A stretch of 8,687 nucleotides of DNA from Chloroflexota bacterium (GTDB lineage Bacteria; Chloroflexota; Anaerolineae; Promineifilales; Promineifilaceae). The stretch is from contig CAUJGI010000494.1 of NCBI GenBank assembly GCA_963169155.1, positions 1 through 8,687 of the forward strand, written 5' to 3'. Below the pieces are notes generated by a model, which saw nothing but the letters and a program-made list of their open reading frames with translations, had not been told where the DNA came from and made no database searches. A program made the translations under genes and the position numbers. Positions 1-4,330 of this stretch are shown one piece after another. Each line of letters begins with the position of its first letter. Positions within the stretch are counted from its first letter, which is position 1.

Positions 1-819
1 GCCGAGGGCGGGCTGCTGCGGCTGCGCTCGATTTACGGCTCGCCCAACAACGTGGCGCTTTACCTGGGCCGCATCGTGCCGCTGCTGGGGGCCATGGCCG
101 TGCTGGGCAGCAAACAGGTTCACGGCAGGCGGTGGTGGGTGTATACGGCCGTTCTCATCCCCACCCTCCTGGCCTTCCTGCTCACCTTCAGCAAAGGCGG
201 TCTGTTTTTAGGGCTGCCCGCCGCCTTTGTGATTATTTTTTGGCAGTGGCAGGGGGTAAACGGCCGTAAAACCTGGCCCTGGCTGCTCCTCATTGGCGCG
301 ATGGGCGTGGCTGGACTAATCGCCATTGAGCAAATTCCGGCGCTGGCCGGGCGGCTCAGCCTCACCGGGGAAACGGGCGTCTTTCGCTTGAGCCTGTGGC
401 AGGCCAGCCTCAACATGGTGCGCGACCATCCCTGGTTTGGCGTCGGGCTGGACAACTTCCTCTATGAATATCGCGGTCGCTACATTTTAGAATCCGCCTG
501 GCGCGACCCGAATTTGAGCCATCCACACAACCTCTTCCTGGACTTTGCCACGCGCATTGGCCTGCCGGGGCTGCTGGCGGGCCTGTGGCTCATCGGCACG
601 CTGGCGCGCACCCTGTGGCGGCTGCGGCCGCGCGTCTCAGCGGAGTGGCTGCCGGTAGTCGTGGGCCTCGGCGCAGCACTGGCCGACATGGTCTTGCATG
701 GCCTGGTGGATCACAGTTTTTTCCTGGTGGACCTAGCGTTTGCCTTCTATTTGATGGTGGGAACGGCCGTCTGGCTGCAAGATCAGCCAATCGAGCCAAA
801 CAACCCCCATTCTGCGTAA
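1..819 (+). CDS. O-antigen ligase/polymerase family membrane protein (3' part, 5' end outside window)
   Basis: Probable O-antigen ligase or polysaccharide polymerase (Wzy/WaaL-like, Wzy_C superfamily), an inner-membrane enzyme that joins or transfers lipid-linked glycans on the periplasmic or outer face. The frame is open from base 1 to TAA at 817-819, giving 272 visible residues. The N-terminal portion is missing, so the GTG at 52 is probably internal: the codons before it encode a family-like GSPNN-ALYLGR stretch (about residues 13-24). Several hydrophobic segments follow. The hallmark region around residues 128-149 reads R-L-S-L-W-Q-A then DHPWFGVG, followed by an SHPHN motif (about 173-177, two histidines) and a final hydrophobic pair with GLVDHSFF. 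Those motifs and their order match the C-terminal half of the family. It probably closes a polysaccharide cluster to the left. Ligase versus polymerase cannot be decided from this fragment. Confidence 0.85.
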   Translation, partial: AEGGLLRLRSIYGSPNNVALYLGRIVPLLGAMAVLGSKQVHGRRWWVYTAVLIPTLLAFLLTFSKGGLFLGLPAAFVIIFWQWQGVNGRKTWPWLLLIGAMGVAGLIAIEQIPALAGRLSLTGETGVFRLSLWQASLNMVRDHPWFGVGLDNFLYEYRGRYILESAWRDPNLSHPHNLFLDFATRIGLPGLLAGLWLIGTLARTLWRLRPRVSAEWLPVVVGLGAALADMVLHGLVDHSFFLVDLAFAFYLMVGTAVWLQDQPIEPNNPHSA

Positions 820-845
820 CTAACCGATTTCAGAGGTGTTTTCCT

Positions 846-875
846 CTTTGGTGCGGGCCTGCCGCGTCCCCAAAG
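846..875 (+). other. Interrupted hairpin just upstream of the acpP promoter
   Basis: CTTTGG (846-851) pairs with CCAAAG (870-875), and inside it GCGG (853-856) pairs with CCGC (862-865) around a 5-base loop, with an asymmetric 1 by 4 internal loop. It ends five bases before the -35 box at 881. No U-tract follows, so it is not a standard terminator for the preceding gene. It could be a regulator-binding dyad or chance. Confidence 0.3.
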
Positions 876-880
876 TCTCC

Positions 881-908
881 TTGACAATCTGGGGGTTGGT
901 CTTACAAT
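881..908 (+). promoter_or_regulatory. Sigma70-type promoter of acpP
   Basis: A perfect -35 box TTGACA (881-886) is followed after 16 bases by TACAAT (903-908), one mismatch from TATAAT. Transcription would start near 914-916, leaving a short A-rich leader of about 45 bases before the acpP start codon. The position between the ligase stop and acpP fits an independently transcribed housekeeping gene. Confidence 0.75.
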
Positions 909-950
909 TGCCCGCCATACACAAACTAAAAAAAACAAACGTTTTCGTGA

Positions 951-955
951 AGGAG
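951..955 (+). promoter_or_regulatory. Shine-Dalgarno site of acpP
   Basis: AGGAG lies six bases before the ATG at 962. It fixes the start of acpP at 962 rather than at in-frame start codons further upstream, which would add residues unlike any acyl carrier protein. Confidence 0.85.
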
Positions 956-961
956 AGTAGA

Positions 962-1201
962 ATGAGCGACACAGAAGCGCAAGTGAAAGAAATTATTGTG
1001 GAATTATTAGGCGTTGACGAGGATCAAATTGTGTCTGAGGCGCGTTTCCGGGAAGACCTGGAAGCCGATTCGTTGGACCTGGTTGAGCTGATCATGGCCT
1101 TTGAAGAGCGTTTCAACGGCGAGATTTCTGACGAAGAAGCCCAGAAAATCACCACCGTTGGCGAAGCCGTTACCTACATCGACACCCACATGCGGGCATA
1201 A
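962..1201 (+). CDS. acpP: Acyl carrier protein
   Basis: Acyl carrier protein of type II fatty acid synthesis. It is a small acidic cytoplasmic protein that carries growing acyl chains as thioesters on a 4'-phosphopantetheine arm added by holo-ACP synthase. The product is 79 residues, the usual family length. The modification motif is D36-S37-L38-D39, with Ser37 as the attachment site, preceded by the typical FREDLEA stretch and followed by the acidic recognition helix (VELIMAFEERF) and an I-T-T-V-G-E-A third-helix region. The start at 962 is supported by AGGAG six bases upstream. The gene has its own promoter (881-908) and terminator (1276-1317), so it appears monocistronic; in many bacteria acpP sits with fabD/fabG/fabF, which are not seen here. 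The DSLD context argues for a fatty-acid ACP over a polyketide or peptide carrier domain, although a specialised paralogue cannot be excluded. Confidence 0.96.
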   Translation: MSDTEAQVKEIIVELLGVDEDQIVSEARFREDLEADSLDLVELIMAFEERFNGEISDEEAQKITTVGEAVTYIDTHMRA

Positions 1202-1212
1202 ATTACAATTGA

Positions 1213-1265
1213 GTAATTAGGTAATTGAGTGATTCAATTGCCAAATTACCCAATTCCTTAATTAC
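1213..1265. repeat. AT-rich imperfect palindrome of TAATT/CAATTG units
   Basis: Between the acpP stop and its terminator lies an AT-rich block built from repeated TAATT, GTAATT and CAATTG words. It is an imperfect inverted repeat centred near the CAATTG at 1235-1240: the left arm begins GTAATTA (1213-1219) and the right arm ends TTAATTAC (1258-1265), with small length differences between the arms. Its composition differs sharply from the flanking genes. It resembles a dispersed intergenic repeat, but only one copy is in this window. Confidence 0.55.
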
Positions 1266-1275
1266 AAGGCAGCGC

Positions 1276-1317
1276 AGCGCTCTCAACCACACTACCGGTT
1301 GAGGGCGCTATTTTTTT
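1276..1317 (+). terminator. Intrinsic terminator of acpP
   Basis: A 13-bp stem pairs 1276-1288 (AGCGCTCTCAACC) with 1297-1309 (GGTTGAGGGCGCT), with a single G-U wobble and an 8-base loop. It is followed by A and seven T residues (1311-1317). It faces the plus strand and serves acpP. The stop codon of the convergent minus-strand gene (1308-1310) lies inside the structure. There is no U-tract on the minus-strand side, so I do not call it bidirectional. Confidence 0.9.
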
Positions 1318-1922
1318 GCCAACTGCCAGCCTGCCAGCAGCACAACGGCCGTATGTCCCCCCAAATTCAGCCAGAAGCCCGGCCCGTAGCCCAGCTCTAA
1401 GCGCATGAGATCGCTGGCAAACGGCCGTACTTCCCCATAAATCAGCGTCGGCAAAATCAGGCCAACCAGCCCAGCGACAATCATCAAAGCGCGGCTGACG
1501 GGGGCCAGCCACGGCCGTTTCTGCCCACCCAGCAAAGTTAGCAGCCCAGCCACAGCCAATACCAGGCCAATCGCCACCACGCGGGAGACATAATCGCGCC
1601 AACTGGTGGGATCGGTAATGTCTTCCAGCGCCGGAAAGGCCAGCAGGCTGACGGCCGCTGCCGTGCCGCGAAAGAGCCAGGTTTGGTAACGGCCGTTGCC
1701 CCACCCCACCGTAAAAAAGAGCATCGCCAACGCCAGGGTGATGGGCGGCAGGTAAAACCAGTTGCGCTTGACGCCCAGGCCAAAAAACTTGGTCCACTCC
1801 CCCATCTCAAAGCCCAAAAATTGCAGCCCCGCCGATGGCCCCGGCAGCCAGACCATGAAGTACCCCACCAAAATCGTGGTAAAGCTGAGAAGGAAGAGGG
1901 TTTGAATTTGTGGTTTGGTCAT
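1308..1922 (-). CDS. Hypothetical multi-pass membrane protein (about six helices)
   Basis: I do not recognise a family. With the ATG at 1922 the product is 204 residues and strongly hydrophobic. I see about six membrane segments: one near the N-terminus (LFLLSFTTILVGYFMVW), one after a short KRNWFYLPP loop, then four more, the last preceded by GYGPGFWLNLGG and ending in a WQLAKK tail, which suggests a cytoplasmic C-terminus. No catalytic motif or metal site is obvious. An in-frame GTG at 1952 would add ten residues, but it lies in a dispersed GC-rich palindrome and neither start has a clear Shine-Dalgarno, so I prefer ATG 1922. It is the last gene of the minus-strand run, 106 bases after the chelatase-like gene, and converges on acpP. 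The frame carries four copies of the ACGGCCGT octamer. Confidence 0.7.
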   Translation of the reverse strand: MTKPQIQTLFLLSFTTILVGYFMVWLPGPSAGLQFLGFEMGEWTKFFGLGVKRNWFYLPPITLALAMLFFTVGWGNGRYQTWLFRGTAAAVSLLAFPALEDITDPTSWRDYVSRVVAIGLVLAVAGLLTLLGGQKRPWLAPVSRALMIVAGLVGLILPTLIYGEVRPFASDLMRLELGYGPGFWLNLGGHTAVVLLAGWQLAKK

Positions 1923-1945
1923 GGGGAGTGTTTGCTGGAACTTTG

Positions 1946-2022
1946 CCCTCACCCCAACCCTCTCCCAGAGGGAGAGGGAGCCTCTTCCCTCCCCCTTTCA
2001 GGGAGAGGGCCAGGGTGGGGGT
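1946..2022. repeat. GC-rich dispersed palindromic repeat (CCCTCACCCC...GGGAGAGGG type)
   Basis: The gap between the membrane-protein and chelatase-like genes holds a C-rich then G-rich palindrome. A perfect inner hairpin pairs CCCTCTCCC (1958-1966) with GGGAGAGGG (1970-1978) around AGA. A second GGGAGAGGG copy (2001-2009), followed by GGGTGGGGGT (2013-2022), pairs with ACCCCAACCC (1951-1960) with one mismatch, so two alternative foldings exist. From memory, very similar C-rich palindromes occur between genes in many unrelated bacteria. No U-tract follows on either side. Confidence 0.75.
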
Positions 2023-2028
2023 CTGGGG

Positions 2029-3159
2029 TCAGTTGTCGAAAACGGCCGTTAACACCGCATCTTCCTCTTCCTGATCGGCAAAAAAGCGGGCCAGCTGCGG
2101 GCTTTGCCGTTGGCGCAGCGCCAGCAAGGCCACTGCCTGCACATCTTCCGGCAGCGTTTCACTCCGCTCGTCGGCGGCGGCGTGGGCCCGGGCCGCTTCA
2201 AACAGCGTAATCTCGGCCCGGTTCGAATCGATGGCCAGTTGCTTTACCAGCTTGAGGCCCAATTCGCGTGCTGTGTCGCTTACCGTCACCTGGGGCAGCC
2301 GGTCACGTGCCTGCTGAATTTCCTCGGCCAGGGCCAGGGTGCCTTCGGCATAGGTGGCGGCAAACAGCTCCGGTCGATTTTTGTAAGCCATCGCCCGCTC
2401 GTACGCCTGGTAGCGCAAGGCCGGATCGTCCAGGCCGCGCACCACGGCGCGCAGGCCAAAGCGGTCCATCAACTGCGGCCGCAGCCGCCCCTCCTCCGGG
2501 TTCATCGAGCCGATGAGCATGAGGCGAGCGTTGTAGGTCATCTTCAGCGGGCCACGCCGCACGGTGTAATGCCCCTGCGCTGCCGCGTCCAAAATGGCGT
2601 CGGTGATGGCGTCGTCGAGCAGATTCACCTCGTCGATGTACAAAATGTGTCGGTCGGCGTGGCCCAGAATACCGCGCTCCAGCCGCACCCGGTTCTGCTC
2701 CAAAGCCACGCGCTCGTTGATGCCACCTACCACATCATCCAGCCGGGCGTTTAGCGGCAGTTCGAAAATGCGCACCTTGTCCAGCGTAGTCAACGGCTCG
2801 CCATGCCCAAATTTGGTGGCGCAGTCGTAGCACACGCCGTCCATGCCCAACTGCTCAATCATCTCCTCGGAGCAGCCGTGTACGCACAGGCTGTGACGAA
2901 CAATGGGCAGCAGGTCGGTGAGGGAGCGAACGGCCGTTGTTTTGGCCGTGCCCCGTGGACCAATCAGCAGCACCCCACCCACCTCCGGGTTGATCAACGA
3001 GAGGGTGAGGGCCAGCTTCATCTCTATCTGGCCCACAATGGCCAAAAAGGGAAATGGTTCGGTTTCCGCCCGCCCCATGTCGGCCTCAGGCAGGTCGGTA
3101 ATTTTGGCCGCCGATGCCTGGCGCAAAATGTCTAGCAGCTTGGAGTGGCGTTCGATCAT
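2029..3159 (-). CDS. Magnesium chelatase subunit I-like AAA+ ATPase (BchI/ChlI family)
   Basis: AAA+ ATPase of the helix-2-insert clade related to BchI/ChlI and MoxR, 376 residues. These are hexameric motors that remodel partners, usually through a von Willebrand A (BchD-like) protein. Visible motifs are the family N-terminus PFLAIVGQ-EMKLAL (37-51), Walker A GPRGTAKT (67-74, with Ala where Gly is commoner, as in MCM proteins), an LPLNA-x4-VVGG region (134-146), Walker B ILYIDE (172-177), and sensor-1/arginine region GSMNPEEGRLRPQLMDRFGL (217-236). Four cysteines (92, 96, 110, 113) in the insert could bind metal. The ATG at 3159 overlaps the thioesterase stop as ATGA and has AGGAA five bases upstream, so the two are translationally coupled. 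No BchD or BchH gene is present, so true chlorophyll synthesis is not implied; a cobalt-chelatase or orphan remodelling role is equally possible. Confidence 0.85.
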   Translation of the reverse strand: MIERHSKLLDILRQASAAKITDLPEADMGRAETEPFPFLAIVGQIEMKLALTLSLINPEVGGVLLIGPRGTAKTTAVRSLTDLLPIVRHSLCVHGCSEEMIEQLGMDGVCYDCATKFGHGEPLTTLDKVRIFELPLNARLDDVVGGINERVALEQNRVRLERGILGHADRHILYIDEVNLLDDAITDAILDAAAQGHYTVRRGPLKMTYNARLMLIGSMNPEEGRLRPQLMDRFGLRAVVRGLDDPALRYQAYERAMAYKNRPELFAATYAEGTLALAEEIQQARDRLPQVTVSDTARELGLKLVKQLAIDSNRAEITLFEAARAHAAADERSETLPEDVQAVALLALRQRQSPQLARFFADQEEEDAVLTAVFDN

Positions 3160-3632
3160 AACGTTTCCTGATGGCGCTGCTGCAGGCGGCGGGCCTGACG
3201 CTGGGCGGCTCGTTCAAAACGGGCTTTTTCTTCTTCGGTTTCCAGAATTAACGGGGGGACGGGTACGGGACGGCCGTTTTCGTCTAATGCCACGTAGACA
3301 AAATAAGCGGTGTTGGTATGCGTCACCGCCCCGCTGATAACGTTTTCGGCGGTTACCACCACCCGGGTTTCCATGGAAGTGCGCCCGACCCAGGTCACTT
3401 CGGCGCGCACGGTCATCAGGTTGCCAATGTGCACTGGCGAATGAAAACCCATCGAGTCTACCGTCACGGTGACAGCGGGACGGCGGGCATGTTTGGTCGC
3501 CGCCATGCCGCCCGCTTCATCGCACAGCTTCATGATGAAGCCGCCATGCACGTTGCCCAACGTGTTGGCATCGGTGGGACCCATCAGCTGGGTGAGGGTG
3601 ATTTGAGAGTCAGACGGCCGTTTTCCATCCAT
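3156..3632 (-). CDS. Hotdog-fold acyl-CoA thioesterase
   Basis: Cytoplasmic thioesterase of the YciA/BACH (ACOT) hotdog family, which hydrolyses acyl-CoA to free acid and CoA, 158 residues. The N-terminal segment TLTQLMGPTDANTLGNVHGG (12-31) followed by IMKLCDEAGG matches the family: the N-x-x-G-x-x-HGG turn and the acidic residue at 38 in the long central helix (Asp38) form the expected active-site region. Later strands carry S-x-x-F-x-x-P-V and a TNTAYFVYVALDENGRPVPVP stretch characteristic of these enzymes. The C-terminus (after about 128) is a charged helix rich in Glu, Arg and Gln. The start is ATG at 3632, without a good Shine-Dalgarno. It overlaps the chelatase-like gene by four bases and lies 93 bases after the beta-rich gene. 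Substrate chain length cannot be read from sequence. Confidence 0.9.
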   Translation of the reverse strand: MDGKRPSDSQITLTQLMGPTDANTLGNVHGGFIMKLCDEAGGMAATKHARRPAVTVTVDSMGFHSPVHIGNLMTVRAEVTWVGRTSMETRVVVTAENVISGAVTHTNTAYFVYVALDENGRPVPVPPLILETEEEKARFERAAQRQARRLQQRHQETL

Positions 3633-3648
3633 ATTGCTTGTACCGAGG

Positions 3649-3722
3649 TTTGGCCACAGAGTTCACAGAGTACTCAGAGAAAACTCCTCTTCTCTCAATT
3701 CTCTTTTTCCTCTGTGGCAAAA
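3649..3722. repeat. Dispersed CACAGAG palindromic repeat with 9-base tandem units
   Basis: The gap between the thioesterase and beta-rich genes is nearly filled by one element. GCCACAGAG (3653-3661) and CTCTGTGGC (3710-3718) are perfect inverted arms, extended by TTTG on one side and AAAA on the other. Inside the left arm three 9-base units (3653-3661, 3662-3670, 3671-3679) all end in CAGAG. The centre is CT-rich. It resembles widespread short intergenic repeats of REP or MITE type; no transposase is nearby. The stem may protect or separate the two cistrons. Confidence 0.7.
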
Positions 3723-3725
3723 TTT

Positions 3726-4076
3726 CTAATCCATGTCGGGGCGGGTCTCAGAGACGTAAACGAGCCGCTCGGGGAATTCTTCAAACATGTCTATGATCTG
3801 GTGGGGCAGCGAAGGCAGCAGCGGTGCCAGGGGCACATTGGCGGGGAGTTTCGGCCGTTCCGGTTGCGGTGGCGGCTCTAACCGCAGCTTGTCGACAGGC
3901 CGGGTGCGTTTGCGCAGCAGCCGCTTGTCATCGCTCAAAAAGCCGAGATAGAGGCCGCCCGTGTCGTAAACGTCACGACCAACGGCAAAGCCAATCCACT
4001 CCCCGTCTACATTAAAGAGATTTCCCTGGTCATAAACTGCCACCCACTCCCCATCTGTGCGATAAATTGGAATCAT
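3726..4076 (-). CDS. Small beta-rich protein, likely beta-flower/WG-repeat-like domain with proline-rich tail
   Basis: A 116-residue protein with an internal repeat. Residues 1-55 contain four similar strand-turn-strand units with glycine turns: DGEWVAVYDQG, VDGEWIGFAVG, VYDTGGLYLGF and LSDDKRLLRKR. This resembles the small domain I know as 4-fold beta flower, in which each unit forms one blade, but I cannot confirm the family. The second half is a proline-rich linker (68-88) and an amphipathic end with an acidic EEFPE patch. There is no signal peptide or membrane segment. The start ATG at 4074-4076 is well supported: AAGGAAGG (complement of 4082-4089) lies five bases upstream and a consensus-like promoter sits at 4118-4146. 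It is the first gene of the minus-strand run. Molecular function is unknown. Confidence 0.75.
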   Translation of the reverse strand: MIPIYRTDGEWVAVYDQGNLFNVDGEWIGFAVGRDVYDTGGLYLGFLSDDKRLLRKRTRPVDKLRLEPPPQPERPKLPANVPLAPLLPSLPHQIIDMFEEFPERLVYVSETRPDMD

Positions 4077-4117
4077 TAGTGCCTTCCTTGCATCCTCAGT
4101 CGTCTTTTCGTGCCTGC

Positions 4118-4146
4118 ATTATAGTTGTGGGCGGAGGCATTATCAA
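4118..4146 (-). promoter_or_regulatory. Sigma70-type promoter of the minus-strand four-gene run
   Basis: On the minus strand, TTGATA (complement of 4141-4146) is followed after 17 bases by a perfect TATAAT (complement of 4118-4123). Spacing is optimal. The start of transcription would fall near 4111, giving a leader of about 35 bases with a Shine-Dalgarno at 4082-4089 before the ATG at 4076. Its position just after the terminator at 4165-4200 indicates a new transcription unit. Confidence 0.8.
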
Positions 4147-4164
4147 GAAACGATCATCCAGTCC

Positions 4165-4200
4165 AAAGAAAAATGCCAGGTAAACACCTGCTTACCTGGC
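4165..4200 (-). terminator. Intrinsic terminator after the two ATPase genes
   Basis: A perfect 9-bp stem pairs 4175-4183 (GCCAGGTAA) with 4192-4200 (TTACCTGGC) around an 8-base loop. Read on the minus strand it is followed at once by ATTTTTCTTT (complement of 4165-4174), the expected U-rich tract. It lies about 130 bases after the stop of the 431-residue ATPase and just ahead of the next promoter. On the plus strand the nearest T-run is nine bases away, so the minus direction is favoured. Confidence 0.7.
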
Positions 4201-4251
4201 AACATGCAATTTTTTGGGAGATGGCGATTGGTTACGTGAAAACTTTTTTTG

Positions 4252-4316
4252 GCCGCGAATTCCGCAAATTAGCGCGAAGTTAACTCTTAATTCGTGAAAT
4301 TCGCGTCATTCGCGGC
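4252..4316. repeat. Long imperfect palindrome (GCCGCGAAT arms)
   Basis: Outer arms GCCGCGAAT (4252-4260) and ATTCGCGGC (4308-4316) pair perfectly, and the inner arms continue with matches such as GCAAATT versus the complement of AATTCGCG, towards a TTAACTCTTAA-like centre. The whole forms an imperfect stem of roughly 26 bp. It begins just after a T-run (4244-4250) and ends 14 bases before the stop of the ATPase gene. It looks like a dispersed intergenic repeat. The lack of a U-tract on the minus-strand exit side argues against a terminator. Confidence 0.65.
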
Positions 4317-4330
4317 AGACTGTTTGGACC

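Noticed and set aside
52..54. GTG at 52 as the start of the ligase
   Set aside because: The frame is open upstream to base 1 and encodes conserved-looking family residues (GSPNN), so the GTG is an internal valine.
832..850. AGAGG/CCTCT hairpin as terminator of the ligase gene
   Set aside because: Only five base pairs with a 6-base loop and a run of three T residues. Too weak to call.
836..961. Upstream extension of acpP to an in-frame start at 836
   Set aside because: It would add 42 residues unlike any acyl carrier protein, covers the promoter and ignores the AGGAG placed six bases before the ATG at 962.
1276..1309. Bidirectional terminator serving also the convergent membrane-protein gene
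   Set aside because: Read on the minus strand the stem is followed by GCTGCCTTGTAATT rather than a U-tract.
1923..1952. GTG at 1952 as the start of the membrane protein
   Set aside because: It lies inside the dispersed GC-rich palindrome and has no Shine-Dalgarno; ATG 1922 starts just before the first membrane segment.
1683..2210. Plus-strand open frame across the membrane-protein/chelatase gap
   Set aside because: It runs through the dispersed palindrome and is antisense to two supported genes; its product is low-complexity and proline/arginine-rich.
2029..3159. BchI-like gene as evidence of a phototroph
   Set aside because: No BchD, BchH or other pigment gene is visible, and chelatase-I-like ATPases occur in many non-phototrophs.
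3653..3679. Three 9-base units as a CRISPR-like array
   Set aside because: The units are too short, are directly adjacent with no spacers and lie inside an inverted repeat.
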